Shown: positions 1 to 9,304, counted from the first letter of the stretch. The stretch: DNA of 54,083 nucleotides from an uncultured Acetobacteraceae bacterium (GCA_903895595.1 CAITUP010000004.1:1-54083), one strand, 5' to 3'. Notes: generated from the letters alone by a model not told the origin. Program-made: numbers and translations.

Positions 1-69
1 CCAACTCAGGCCAATGGGGTACTGCCAAAAAAACCTCGCAATTTCAATGCGCCTCAAATCGCCAGAGTT

Positions 70-93
70 GGTCGGGTCAAGCCCGACCATGAC
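70..93. repeat. Dispersed intergenic palindrome, copy 1
   Basis: Inverted repeat with arms GGTCGGG and CCCGACC around a 5-nt loop (TCAAG), followed by ATGAC. The same unit occurs at 9316-9339, 9402-9425 and 25268-25296, always outside the genes called here. The loop is TCAAG, TCAGG or the reverse complement. It would form a strong hairpin in RNA from either strand. Seen directly; a role in transcript ends or as a REP-like element is inference. Confidence 0.8.
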
Positions 94-242
94 GATGAAG
101 AGGTGACGGCCGCCATAATGAGAACTGCTGGTCCGTCTGCCACCCCGCCGGAGGTGGATGGATTCACGCGCGAGGCTCCGAAAGCTTCGGAAGCCGCCTC
201 GATGAATGCCGCTACCGTATCGCATGTCGGCACGATCCCTTT

Positions 243-497
243 TCACGCGGCCAATTGTAGAACCATGGCATATTTGCTGGCATTTTTGCGGTCCTCGGAG
301 ACCATGAGCCTCGCGGTCGCGGTAAGCGGCGTGCTGACCTTCGTCGCCTTTATCCCTTTGCCGGCCGCGAACGCGATGAGCGCCGCGTGGTCGTTTCCCA
401 CGGCGGCGTCGTACTCTCGCCGCAAAACCGCATAACGGGCGTCGATTTCCGAACCGGACTCCTGAGGCTTTTGGGGAGCGGAAAGGTTCGTCATCAT
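243..497 (-). CDS. Small hypothetical protein (84 aa)
   Basis: An 84-residue frame, alanine-rich and charged, with no family recognised. The start is one of two adjacent ATG codons; a weak purine run (GAAGG) lies about 10 nt upstream. Codon third positions are GC-rich, especially in the second half, which favours this strand over an overlapping plus-strand frame at 103-435. After its TGA stop (243-245) the same frame stays open for about 60 codons, ending inside or just past the palindrome at 70-93. Third-position GC drops there, so it is probably not coding. Function unknown. Confidence 0.4.
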   Translation of the reverse strand: MMTNLSAPQKPQESGSEIDARYAVLRREYDAAVGNDHAALIAFAAGKGIKATKVSTPLTATARLMVSEDRKNASKYAMVLQLAA

Positions 498-697
498 CGG
501 TCAGCCTTCGGCATCGGGCGCATCGTATCGACTGACGCAATCCCAAGAACGCGATGCCGCTTTAAGCGACACACGCGGGATCCCACCGGTTCCACGGTAT
601 AATGGACGGATTTGGGCCGAATGCATTTTTATTAATACACCGCAATTTTATCGAGTAATTCGAACCTTCTCCATTCCTCGAACAGACGACATATTGG

Positions 698-1666
698 CTA
701 AGGCGACACGAACCGCGCCAGCCGCACGGCCGTATGCCCCCGCGTCGGGCGCAAGCTCGGCATGACCAGCAAACAAGCATCGTGCGGCGTACGGATCTCC
801 GTTTCCCCATCCAGCGCGAGCAGCGTATTCCGCGTGGGAACCACGTCGCCGCCGCGCCACGGCTGCACGAACTGGAATTTGCCGGTCGCGGCGGTGACGG
901 TCTGCGTCACCTCGGCCAGACGCTGCGATTGGATAACCGGGGGCGGCAAAGGCGCGTCGGCCGCGACCATGCCAAGGCCATGCAGCAAGCCCACGATGCA
1001 GTCCAACGCCGTCGCCACCGTGCTGGGCTGCCAGTGTTGGCCGGCCTCGACCAAATTGGCACTGAAGCCGGTCTCGGGGGCGACGAAGCGGGTATAATCG
1101 ATGATCCGCTTGCCGTTGGCATGCCCGGTATCGGCAACAATCAAAGGCGGAGCACCGATGCTCCGAGCCAAAACGCGGCCGCGGGCGGAGCTGCCGCACA
1201 GCATCAGGGGATCGGCGTCCCACAGCATCGAGTGAATATCCAGCAGCACGTCCACCGTATCGATCAGCGGCCGCAGCTCCCGCGCTCGGGTCAATTCCAC
1301 GGAATGGCGAGGTCCGTCCAGAACCGATTCATCCCAAACCCGGTTCATATCCTCATCGACGAAGCGCGATGCGGTCGGGCGGGCCGGATCGAACCGGTCG
1401 TAGGCCGCCATATTTCCGAACACAAACGACAACCGTCCGACCGACGGCGTAAGCTCGGCACGCAGCAGCCGGTCCAGCGCGATGGCGCCGGCGATTTCGT
1501 TACCATGGGTAATCGCGAACAGCGCGACATGCGGTCCCGGCTTACCGGAATCCCGTGTGGTGACGCCGGGGATTCCGGTGTTGCCGGCGCGCCAATCGTA
1601 AAGGTCCGGTGCGCTTAGTCGCACTTCGAACGCCGGCAAGGCCTGCTGCGGTGAGTGTTGCCCCAT
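698..1666 (-). CDS. Succinylglutamate desuccinylase/aspartoacylase-type deacylase (M14 fold)
   Basis: A predicted zinc-dependent deacylase of the AstE/AspA branch of the M14 carboxypeptidase fold, which removes an acyl group from an N-acyl amino acid or similar amide. The N-terminal half has the zinc motif T-H-G-N-E (His54, Glu57 from the chosen start) and a later D-I-H-S-M segment that supplies the third ligand in this family. The start is the ATG at 1666, which lies 13 nt after the argE-like stop and has a GCGGGGA ribosome site; a longer in-frame start would run into the upstream gene. It is the last gene of a minus-strand run behind the ArgE-like and gamma-glutamyltransferase genes, so all three may act on N-acyl or gamma-glutamyl amino acids. 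The exact substrate cannot be read from the sequence. Confidence 0.8.
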   Translation of the reverse strand: MGQHSPQQALPAFEVRLSAPDLYDWRAGNTGIPGVTTRDSGKPGPHVALFAITHGNEIAGAIALDRLLRAELTPSVGRLSFVFGNMAAYDRFDPARPTASRFVDEDMNRVWDESVLDGPRHSVELTRARELRPLIDTVDVLLDIHSMLWDADPLMLCGSSARGRVLARSIGAPPLIVADTGHANGKRIIDYTRFVAPETGFSANLVEAGQHWQPSTVATALDCIVGLLHGLGMVAADAPLPPPVIQSQRLAEVTQTVTAATGKFQFVQPWRGGDVVPTRNTLLALDGETEIRTPHDACLLVMPSLRPTRGHTAVRLARFVSP

Positions 1667-1679
1667 GGGTCCCCGCGTA

Positions 1680-2855
1680 TCAGACCAGCAGCCGATCGGC
1701 CAGCCGCCGAATGAAGACGTCGCAGGCATCCAGCTCGGATCGCGCTACGTACTCGTCCGGCTGATGCGCCTGGGCGATATGCCCGGGCCCGCAAATGATC
1801 GTGGGAATGCCGGCGTTTTGGTAGAAGCCGCCCTCGGTGCCGTAGCTGACCTTGCCGGTGCTGTTCGACCCGGTGATCTGCTTCACGACCGAGGTCAGAT
1901 CATGATCGGCGGGCAGGGCCATGCCGGGCATTTCCAACTCGATCGCGTATTCGAAACCGCAGGCGGGGTTCACCGCCTTCATCGCCGGTTCGATATTCTG
2001 GGCGATGTAGGCCTGCAAACGATCGACTTCCTTGAACACGTCCAGACCGGGCACCGGCCGCCATTCCATGACGAATTCGGCGCGTTCGGGGATAATGTTG
2101 AGAATGCTGCCGCCGTTGACGGTGCCGACATGGATGGTGGTGTAGGGCGGATCGAACCCGTCTTCGAACGGGCCTTCGACGGCGAAACGCCGAGCCTCGG
2201 CTTCCACCCAGCCGATCGCGGCGGCGGCGGGGTAGATGGCGTTGACGCCCTTGGCGGGTTCCGACGAATGGCCGGGCAGGCCCTTCACCGTCACGCGCAG
2301 GTTCAATTTTCCTTTATGCGCCAGGATGGGCTTCATGCCCGATGGCTCCCCCACCACGCAGACGGCCGGCTTTAACCCGGAGTCCGTCAGATCGCGGATC
2401 AGCCGCTTGGCACCGCCGCAGCCGACTTCCTCATCGTAGCTGATGAACAGATGCAGCGGGCGGGACAGGCCGCGGGCCTGAAAATCCGGGACGGCGGCGA
2501 GACAGGATGCCACGAAGCCTTTCATGTCGCAGGATCCGCGCGCGAACAGTTTGCCGTCCTGTTCGCGCAGCGTGAAGGGATCGGCGCTCCAGGCCTGTCC
2601 GTCCACTGGCACCACATCGACGTGGCCCGACAGCGCAAGGCCGCCGGCAGCCTGAGGACCGACGATGGCGTGGATGTTCGCTTTTTCCCCGGTCTCATCG
2701 AAGCTGACGCGGTAGGGGACACCGTGGGCGTCCAGATATGACCGGACGAAAGCGATCAGCGGCAGGTTGGAGTTGCGGCTGGTGGTGTCGAACGCGACCA
2801 GCCGAGCGAGCATGTCGGCGGTGGTCAGGCGTGCTGGCATGGGCGGTGAGGTCAT
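1680..2855 (-). CDS. argE: Acetylornithine deacetylase-like M20 peptidase (ArgE)
   Basis: Predicted cytoplasmic dinuclear zinc amidohydrolase, 391 aa, full length for ArgE, which converts N2-acetylornithine to ornithine and acetate. Visible M20 motifs are S-G-H-V-D-V-V-P (His78, Asp80), R-G-S-C-D-M-K-G (bridging Asp110) and S-Y-D-E-E-V-G-C-G-G (catalytic Glu142, metal Glu143). The dimerisation insert follows, with K-G-L-P-G-H-S-S-E-P. The next gene starts 13 nt downstream and a gamma-glutamyltransferase ends 59 nt upstream. Many Rhodospirillales make ornithine by ArgJ transacetylation, so a degradative or salvage role on related N-acyl amino acids is possible. Substrate assignment is by family only. 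Confidence 0.85.
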   Translation of the reverse strand: MTSPPMPARLTTADMLARLVAFDTTSRNSNLPLIAFVRSYLDAHGVPYRVSFDETGEKANIHAIVGPQAAGGLALSGHVDVVPVDGQAWSADPFTLREQDGKLFARGSCDMKGFVASCLAAVPDFQARGLSRPLHLFISYDEEVGCGGAKRLIRDLTDSGLKPAVCVVGEPSGMKPILAHKGKLNLRVTVKGLPGHSSEPAKGVNAIYPAAAAIGWVEAEARRFAVEGPFEDGFDPPYTTIHVGTVNGGSILNIIPERAEFVMEWRPVPGLDVFKEVDRLQAYIAQNIEPAMKAVNPACGFEYAIELEMPGMALPADHDLTSVVKQITGSNSTGKVSYGTEGGFYQNAGIPTIICGPGHIAQAHQPDEYVARSELDACDVFIRRLADRLLV

Positions 2856-2914
2856 GCGCGCACTCTATACGGGACGGCGTGGCCCGCAACGGGAGGGGGG
2901 CGGTAAATCCCGCG

Positions 2915-4525
2915 TCAGACGGCGATCGCCATCCCATCGGTCGCCGGATCGGCCCCCCCATCCATCACGCCGTCCCGAAGGCGGATCATGTGCACCCAGG
3001 CGAAGGTGTAGCTGTAGGGGTGGCGCGTCACCTTGTAGCCCATGCCTCGCAACGCCGCTTCCGCCGCGCGTGTGATCCGGTTGGATATCTCGATCGTATC
3101 CGAAACAGCGGCGAAGCGCGGGGCGGAGACGGCCTGCTGCGCGTCCATCCCGAAATCGATGGCGTTGAGCATCGCCTGCAGATTGCCCATGGTGATGTAG
3201 GTCGCCCCCGGCGCCCCCAGCACCAGGAACGGTTTTTCCCCGCGAAACACGATCGTGGGGGACAAGGCGGAAAACCGAGCCTTGCCGGGCGCCAGGGAGC
3301 CCGCGTGGCCGGGGCGCGGATCGAACACCGCCATGGCGCCGTTGTACATGAAGCCCAACCCATCCGTGACGACACCGGATGGTTGCCCGAGCGTATGGGT
3401 CATGGTGAAGGCGTTGCCGGCAGCGTCGGCGACGCAGACCTGGGTGGTGTGCTTGCTCTCGGTCCCGCCAGGGTTGAAGCGCGGCACAGGGGTTTTCTCG
3501 CCGCGCTTGATCCGGTCCGCCATGGCGGCGGCGTAGGATTTGGAGGTCAGTTCCTCGACCGGCACCTTCACGAAGCGGGGATCGCCGACTTTCGCGTCCT
3601 TGTCGGCGGTGGCGATCTTCATCGCTTCCGACACCACCCGGATATACTCCGGCGTATTGTGCCCGATGGCGCGCAGATCGAAATGTTCGAGGATGTTGAG
3701 CATCTCGATCAGCATGATGCCACCGCCGGGCGGGTTGTTGGTGGCGATGCGATGCCCCCGGTAGGTGCCCCACAGCGGCGGGACCTGTTCGGGTTCGCAG
3801 GCGCGCAGGTCCTCATGGCTGATCAGCCCACCGTTCGCCTCCATGTCGGCGACGATACGTTCGGCGATCCCGCCGCTGTAAAAATCCTCGGCGCCGACGG
3901 CAGCGATGCGGCGCAGCGTCGTGGCCATATCGGGGTTACGCAGGATGTCGCCGACTTCCAGATGATGCCCGTCGGGCCGCGTGTAGATTTTCCGCGTCGC
4001 CGGGAAATGGGCGATGATCGGCAAATTCCCGTCGCGGCCGGCGATGGGCGGGCGGGTCCAAAAATGCACCATGTGCGGGCGCACCTGAAACCCCTGCTCG
4101 GCATACGCGATCGCGGGCTCCAGCAGCTCGGCCAGCGATTTCGTGCCGTAGAGCCGCAGCGCGCGGTCGAACGCCCGTAACGTCATCGGCGTGGTGGCAG
4201 CCTGATAGCCGAGCTCGTTTTCCCGGTTGCGCAGGATGAAACCCCAGCCGTCCTCGGCCTCCCGCACGATGGAGTTTTGCCACATGGCGGGACGCACAGC
4301 GGTGGGGGAGCGGCCGTGGAAGTCGATGGTCGTGTGCACGCCCTGGGACGGCAGATGCAAATGCATGCTGCCCATGCCGGCAATGCCGCACATCTGCGGA
4401 TCCACCACGGTCTGCACCAGCGCCGCCCCGATGGCGGCATCCACGACGTTGCCGCCGTTGCGCAGAATGGCGGCGCCGGCCTCGGCGGCTTCCGGCTGGG
4501 CGGCGGAGATCATGGCTTGGGTCAT
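2915..4525 (-). CDS. Gamma-glutamyltransferase family protein
   Basis: An Ntn-hydrolase of the gamma-glutamyltranspeptidase family, 536 aa, made as a proenzyme that cleaves itself into large and small subunits. The expected new N-terminus of the small subunit is the Thr pair at 360-361 in K-H-T-T-Q-V, followed by V-A-D-A-A-G-N-A, matching the family's T-T-x-x-S-V-x-D-x-x-G-N signature. The N-terminal region holds the F-H-G-R-S-P substrate motif. No signal peptide is seen, unlike periplasmic E. coli Ggt, so the protein is probably cytoplasmic. The family ranges from glutathione hydrolases to gamma-glutamyl amide hydrolases and acylases; which applies is not visible. A 5-oxoprolinase-type gene at 40472-44068 could act later in the same breakdown route, though it is far away. 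Confidence 0.85.
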   Translation of the reverse strand: MTQAMISAAQPEAAEAGAAILRNGGNVVDAAIGAALVQTVVDPQMCGIAGMGSMHLHLPSQGVHTTIDFHGRSPTAVRPAMWQNSIVREAEDGWGFILRNRENELGYQAATTPMTLRAFDRALRLYGTKSLAELLEPAIAYAEQGFQVRPHMVHFWTRPPIAGRDGNLPIIAHFPATRKIYTRPDGHHLEVGDILRNPDMATTLRRIAAVGAEDFYSGGIAERIVADMEANGGLISHEDLRACEPEQVPPLWGTYRGHRIATNNPPGGGIMLIEMLNILEHFDLRAIGHNTPEYIRVVSEAMKIATADKDAKVGDPRFVKVPVEELTSKSYAAAMADRIKRGEKTPVPRFNPGGTESKHTTQVCVADAAGNAFTMTHTLGQPSGVVTDGLGFMYNGAMAVFDPRPGHAGSLAPGKARFSALSPTIVFRGEKPFLVLGAPGATYITMGNLQAMLNAIDFGMDAQQAVSAPRFAAVSDTIEISNRITRAAEAALRGMGYKVTRHPYSYTFAWVHMIRLRDGVMDGGADPATDGMAIAV

Positions 4526-4573
4526 GGCGACGTCCCCAATTGGCTTACGATGTGTTGGGCCGCCGTCAAAACC

Positions 4574-6442
4574 CTACTGGCAGGCCAAGCATTCTTCATA
4601 ATCCGTCGGGTTCGCCATAGCCCCCACATCCAACGGCAGAGGCATCTGCGCATCCCCAACCTGAGGCGCCAGAACCCCGGTAAACGCCGCCGGTGCCACC
4701 GCCTTATCGCTGACCGTGTCCGCCCGCGCGATCGACAAACTCCGGCAGTAGTACAGAGACTTAACCCCGCGCTTCCAAGCCATGTAGTGGATCTGGTGCA
4801 AATCCCGCTTATGCACGTTCGCCGGCAGGAACACATTGACGGATTGGCTCTGGCAGATATAGCCGGCGCGGTCCGCCGCATGCTCGATGATCCAGCGCTG
4901 GTCCAGCTCGAACGCTGTCTTGTAGACGTCCTTCTCCTGCTGGGTCAGGAAATCCAGATGCTGCACGCTGCCTTTGGTGGTGGTGATCGACGACCACACC
5001 TCGTCCGTGTCCTGCCCCCGCTCCGCCAGCAGCTTCTGCAGATGCCGGTTGCGGACCGAGAAGCTGCCGGACAGCGTCTTCTGCAGGAACACGTTGGCGG
5101 CAATCGGCTCGATCCCTGGGGACGCATTGCCAGCGATGATGGAGATGGACGCCGTCGGCGCCAGCGACATCTTGTGGGAGAATCGCTCCATCACGCCGTA
5201 CTCTTCAGCATCCGGGCAGGCCCCGCGCTCCTGCGCCAGCGCGATGGACGCGGCATCGGCCTGACCGCGAATGTGCTTGAACATCTTCTTGTTCCAGGAT
5301 TTCGCGACCACGCTTTCCCACGGCACGTTCATCGATTGCAGGAAGCCATGGAACCCCATGACGCCCAAGCCAACCGAGCGCTCCCGCATCGCGGAATAGC
5401 GGGCCTTCTCCATCCCGTCCGGCGCGCGGTCGATGAAATCCTGCAGCACGTTGTCGAGGAAGCGCATGATGTCCTCGATGAACAGCGGGCGCTTCTCCCA
5501 CGCGAACCAGTTTTCCAGGTTCAGCGATGCGAGGCAGCAGACCGCGGTGCGGTCCTTGCCGTGCTGGTCGCGGCCGGTGGGCAGGGTGATCTCGCTGCAC
5601 AGGTTGGACGTCTTCACCTCCAGCCCCGCCAGCTTGTGATGTTCGGGGCGGGCGTTGTTCACGTGGTCGGAGAAGATCAGGTACGGCTCGCCGGTTTCGA
5701 TCCGCGCCGTCAGGATACGAACCCACAAAGCGCGGGCGGAGATCGCTCGGACCGGCGCGTTGTCCTTGGGCGACAGCAGCGACCACTGCTCATCCGCTTC
5801 CACCGCGCGCATGAACGCGTCCGACAGCAGAATGCCATGGTGCAGGTTCAGCGCCTTGCGGTTCGGATCGCCGCCGGTGGGGCGGCGGATTTCGATGAAT
5901 TCCTCGATCTCCGGATGCCAGACCGGCAGATACACGGCGGCGGACCCGCGGCGGAGCGAACCCTGAGAGATCGCGAGCGTCAGGCTGTCCATGACGCGGA
6001 TGAAGGGGATCACACCGGAGGTCTTGCCGACCGCGCCGACCTTCTCACCGATGGACCGCAGATTGCCCCAGTACGACCCGATGCCGCCGCCCTTCGACGC
6101 CAGCCAGACATTCTCATTCCAAAGCCCGACGATGCCATCCAGACTGTCCGAAGCCTCATTCAGGAAGCAGGAAATGGGCAGGCCGCGTTGCGTGCCGCCG
6201 TTGGACAGCACCGGCGTGGCCGGCATGAACCACATCTTGCTCATGTAATCGTAGATGCGCTGCGCGTGCGCGGTGTCGTCGCCGTAGAACGACGCGACTC
6301 GGGCGAACAGATCCTGAAAATCCTCGCCCGGCATCAAATACCGGTCCGTCAGCGTGGCTCGGCCGAAGTCGGTCAGTAGCGAATCCCTGGACCTGTCGAT
6401 CCGGACCTGGTGACGACCTGGCATTTGAACGGCGTCGAGCAC
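4574..6442 (-). CDS. Class I ribonucleoside-diphosphate reductase, alpha subunit, no ATP-cone
   Basis: Catalytic subunit that reduces ribonucleotides to deoxyribonucleotides with a radical-supplying NrdB partner. From the chosen start, the active-site residues are Cys92 (L-P-I-S-C-F), the Asn280-Cys282-Glu284 group in N-L-C-S-E and the second redox cysteine at 302/303. The Tyr-Tyr pair of the class I radical path is at 564-565 (S-L-Y-Y-C), and the C-terminal pair C-L-A-C is at 618-621. The start is a GTG at 6442 because CCAAGGAGACAGCC sits directly before it. The frame stays open 67 codons upstream, but that part has no protein-like character. At 622 aa the protein begins right at the catalytic core and lacks the usual N-terminal ATP-cone. 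No nrdB is in the window. Confidence 0.93.
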   Translation of the reverse strand: MLDAVQMPGRHQVRIDRSRDSLLTDFGRATLTDRYLMPGEDFQDLFARVASFYGDDTAHAQRIYDYMSKMWFMPATPVLSNGGTQRGLPISCFLNEASDSLDGIVGLWNENVWLASKGGGIGSYWGNLRSIGEKVGAVGKTSGVIPFIRVMDSLTLAISQGSLRRGSAAVYLPVWHPEIEEFIEIRRPTGGDPNRKALNLHHGILLSDAFMRAVEADEQWSLLSPKDNAPVRAISARALWVRILTARIETGEPYLIFSDHVNNARPEHHKLAGLEVKTSNLCSEITLPTGRDQHGKDRTAVCCLASLNLENWFAWEKRPLFIEDIMRFLDNVLQDFIDRAPDGMEKARYSAMRERSVGLGVMGFHGFLQSMNVPWESVVAKSWNKKMFKHIRGQADAASIALAQERGACPDAEEYGVMERFSHKMSLAPTASISIIAGNASPGIEPIAANVFLQKTLSGSFSVRNRHLQKLLAERGQDTDEVWSSITTTKGSVQHLDFLTQQEKDVYKTAFELDQRWIIEHAADRAGYICQSQSVNVFLPANVHKRDLHQIHYMAWKRGVKSLYYCRSLSIARADTVSDKAVAPAAFTGVLAPQVGDAQMPLPLDVGAMANPTDYEECLACQ

Positions 6443-6506
6443 GGCTGTCTCCTTGGCACTAACTTCAGCGAACAGACCTTTTCTCGCCGGTTTGGAGTCG
6501 GGGTCA

Positions 6507-6552
6507 ACTAAATATGGCCGGTTTGGGGCACCGACCCCACTATATGCGCGAA
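6507..6552 (-). promoter_or_regulatory. Possible tandem NrdR boxes upstream of the ribonucleotide reductase gene
   Basis: Two AT-rich motifs, CTAAATATGG (6510-6519) and CACTATATGC (6540-6549), are spaced 30 nt apart and lie 65-110 nt upstream of the GTG start. The known NrdR box is a 16-bp palindrome of the form acaCwAtATaTwGtgt, found in pairs about 31-32 nt apart. The first motif matches about 8 of 10 core positions, the second about 7. Location, pairing and spacing fit; the sequence match is imperfect, so this is a candidate only. Confidence 0.35.
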
Positions 6553-6721
6553 CAGAGGGGGATTCTGTGGCATAAACGTCACGGAACAATCTCATCCCGC
6601 GAGCATAGACTCCAAAGGCTGAACGACTCTCGCGATAGGACACAAATCTGCCGAAGAGAAGTTCTTCTTATGTTCTATACACCCCACGCTGGCGAATCCG
6701 CAAGCCGATTCTCGGACCGAA

Positions 6722-9304
6722 TCAGCTCCCAGGCTTCACGCTCGCCAGCAACGCCGGGACGAACACCAAGCTGGCCAGCAAGGTGCAGCCCAGGCTGATC
6801 AGCAGCAACGCACCCATGCTCGCGGTCCCCGGGTGGCCGGACAGCGCCAGGGAGCCGAACGCGGACCCGGTCGTCAGCGCCGAGAACACGATGGCTCGAG
6901 CGGTAGCGGAGCCAAGGGGGTCGCGGCTGCCCGCGCGCCAGTTCATGACGAAGTAGATGTTGAACGACACGCCAACACCCAGCAGCAGCGGCAGCGCGAT
7001 GATGTTGGCGAAGTTCAGCGGCAGCGGCAGCGCTACGGCGACCAGAAGGGTCAGCAACGCCGCCAGCACCAGCGGTGCCAGAACCATCGCGACATCCGCC
7101 GCTCGGCGCAGCGTCACCACCAGGATCAGCGCAATCGCGATCAGTGCCCCAATCGCGGCCGAGCGGAACGCGCCGGTGATGGTGGAGCTGGTGGCCAGGA
7201 TCGTGACGGCGGAGCCGCCGGCATCCGGCGCGATGGCGGTCACCTCCGCGACGAACGCGCGCAGCCCTTCGTTGGTTCGGGCCGCCACCGTCGGCAGCAC
7301 CTGCACCCGCATCCGCCCGTCCGGCAGCAGCCAGTCGCGCGCCAGTTCCTGCGGGATGCTCGCCACCGTCACCGGCTCGGCGCCGAGCGCGGCGCGCAAC
7401 GCGGTGAGCTGCAACGGCAGGAAACGTGTCAGGGCGCTATTCGCGGCCATCAGCACCGTGTCGTCGGCAATCGCGAACCGGCGCAGGTCGAAGGCGATGC
7501 TGGCGAGGGGGTGGTCTTTCGGCAGTTTCGGCAACGCGGGCTCGATCTGCGACAGCGCCGACCGGCCGGCGAGGCGCAGCTGTTCGGCGGTGACCGGCGC
7601 CGCCGGATCGCGTTCCGCCATCGTGGACGCGAGGATGCTGTTGGCATCCGCGATCGTCGCCAACCGGTCCTTCTGATCCTCGGGCACGAAGGTCATCAGG
7701 CTGAGCACGCCGGACACGGTCGGCAGCGCCTTCAGCTTGGCGGTCAACGCCTCGGCGGCGGCGGCGTTCGGGGCCAGAATGTCGATCGTGTAGGGATTGG
7801 TCAGCGGATTGGCGATCAGATCGCGCAGGGTCCGTATCGCCTCGGTGTCGGGGTTCTTGGTGTTCAGCGGGTCGGAATCGAAGCGCAGCATGGGCGACAC
7901 CCCGACCGCGAGCGCCGCCAAAGCGCCGAACACGACCAGGATCGGCCAGCGGCGGGCAACGACCACGCGGTCCAGGCGACGGGCGAAGGCGAACCCGACC
8001 TCCTTCGCTTCGCCGCGCGGGCGGAACAGGGTGATGGCGGCGGGTAGGAACGTCACCGTGCAGCCGAAAGCGATCAGCATGCCGAAGCCGGCGATCAGCC
8101 CCAGCTCCGCCACGCCCGAGAAGTCGGTGGGGACGAAGGCCAGGAACCCCGCCGCCGTCGCCAGAGCCGAGACCAGGATTTGATCCCCGGCCTGCGCCGC
8201 GGTTTCGCGCATGGCGGTGGCTGGGTCCCCGGCCTCCCGCCGTTTGTCGCGGTAGCGGACACAGAACTGGATGGCGAAATCGACCGCGATGCCGACGAAC
8301 AGCACCCCGAACCCGACCGAGACGAGGTTCAGCGTGCCCACCGCGACGGCGGCGAACAGCACCGTCAGCAGCAGGCCGAGGCCCAGCGTCATCAGGATCG
8401 GCACGATCAGCCGCCATGATCGCACGGCCAGCAGCAGCCAGAGGGTGATCAGCACGACGGAGCCGATCAGCCCCTCTACCGCGCCTTGCGCGACGGTGGC
8501 GAATTCCTCGTCCGCCAGGGCGACCTGGCCAGTAATGCGGACATGCGCGCTGCCGGTTTTCACGAACTCCAGCTGGGCGATGACGGCGCGCATCGCCTCG
8601 GTCGCGTCGCCGCCGGGTTGCAGGGCACCGAAATCCTGCCGGGGCTGGGCCAGCACGAAGCGATAGGGACCGGCGAGATCGCTGAGCCCTCCGCCCAGCA
8701 GCAGCTGCCATGATAAGGGGCGCGGATGGCCCGCCAGCACGTTGTCCATGGCGGTATGGAAGCTGGAAATGGCCGGCAGATACGGGGTCAGATCGGCCTC
8801 CCCCCGAGCCGCGCCCATGCCCAGGAGCGACAACGCGGCGAACAACCCGCGGGCCGAGGGATCGGCGGCAAGTTGGCCCAGGAAGGGCTGGGCGTCGATC
8901 GTCTGGTCCATCAGCGCCGTCAGCTGCTTGGGCTCCAGGAACAGGAAGCCTTCCTTCCGAAAGAACGCCAGCGAGTCCGGCCGGCGGACATTGGTGAAAT
9001 GCGCCGTGTCGGTGGCGAGTTTCGCCGCCAGCGCCTCGGCCGTCGCATCGGCCTCCTCGGGCGACGCACCATCGACGACGGCAACCAGAAGGTCGCGGAA
9101 CTGCGGAAAGGCCTTGTCCATCGCCTCCGCCCGCTGCCGCCAGGGGAGCGAGGGGGAGAACATCAGGTCAGTATCGGTGCTGACGCCGAGGTGGTTTGAC
9201 CCGAACCAGGCGGAGAACGCGGCCAGCAGAAGCCCGCCGAACACCACGGCGATGGCGTTCCGACGGCTGGCATCGACCAGACGGACGAGGAGGTGTTTCA
9301 GCAT
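6722..9304 (-). CDS. hpnN: Hopanoid biosynthesis-associated RND transporter (HpnN-like)
   Basis: An 860-residue MMPL/RND-type inner-membrane protein. An N-terminal membrane helix (about 16-34) is followed by a large extracytoplasmic region with the segment G-V-S-T-D-T-D-L-M-F typical of HpnN. A first bundle of membrane helices (about 275-430), a second extracytoplasmic loop and a second bundle (about 720-855) complete the usual two-fold RND layout. In Rhodopseudomonas and Burkholderia, HpnN moves hopanoids to the outer membrane. No other hpn genes are beside it here; two copies of the dispersed palindrome lie upstream. Family assignment is confident, while the hopanoid cargo is inferred from the family. 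Confidence 0.85.
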   Translation of the reverse strand: MLKHLLVRLVDASRRNAIAVVFGGLLLAAFSAWFGSNHLGVSTDTDLMFSPSLPWRQRAEAMDKAFPQFRDLLVAVVDGASPEEADATAEALAAKLATDTAHFTNVRRPDSLAFFRKEGFLFLEPKQLTALMDQTIDAQPFLGQLAADPSARGLFAALSLLGMGAARGEADLTPYLPAISSFHTAMDNVLAGHPRPLSWQLLLGGGLSDLAGPYRFVLAQPRQDFGALQPGGDATEAMRAVIAQLEFVKTGSAHVRITGQVALADEEFATVAQGAVEGLIGSVVLITLWLLLAVRSWRLIVPILMTLGLGLLLTVLFAAVAVGTLNLVSVGFGVLFVGIAVDFAIQFCVRYRDKRREAGDPATAMRETAAQAGDQILVSALATAAGFLAFVPTDFSGVAELGLIAGFGMLIAFGCTVTFLPAAITLFRPRGEAKEVGFAFARRLDRVVVARRWPILVVFGALAALAVGVSPMLRFDSDPLNTKNPDTEAIRTLRDLIANPLTNPYTIDILAPNAAAAEALTAKLKALPTVSGVLSLMTFVPEDQKDRLATIADANSILASTMAERDPAAPVTAEQLRLAGRSALSQIEPALPKLPKDHPLASIAFDLRRFAIADDTVLMAANSALTRFLPLQLTALRAALGAEPVTVASIPQELARDWLLPDGRMRVQVLPTVAARTNEGLRAFVAEVTAIAPDAGGSAVTILATSSTITGAFRSAAIGALIAIALILVVTLRRAADVAMVLAPLVLAALLTLLVAVALPLPLNFANIIALPLLLGVGVSFNIYFVMNWRAGSRDPLGSATARAIVFSALTTGSAFGSLALSGHPGTASMGALLLISLGCTLLASLVFVPALLASVKPGS

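Noticed and set aside
103-435. 110-codon plus-strand frame at the left end
   Set aside because: Overlaps the minus-strand 84-residue frame, which has better codon bias; it begins just after the palindrome and has no recognisable domain.
4277-6379. 700-codon plus-strand open frame opposite the ribonucleotide reductase and gamma-glutamyltransferase genes
   Set aside because: It is antisense to two clear enzymes; the translation is rich in Arg, His and Gln with no family motif, a by-product of high GC.
6443-6643. 67-codon N-terminal extension of the ribonucleotide reductase
   Set aside because: A GTG with a near-perfect ribosome site at 6442 fits the family start; the extension has no ATP-cone character and would cover the candidate NrdR boxes.
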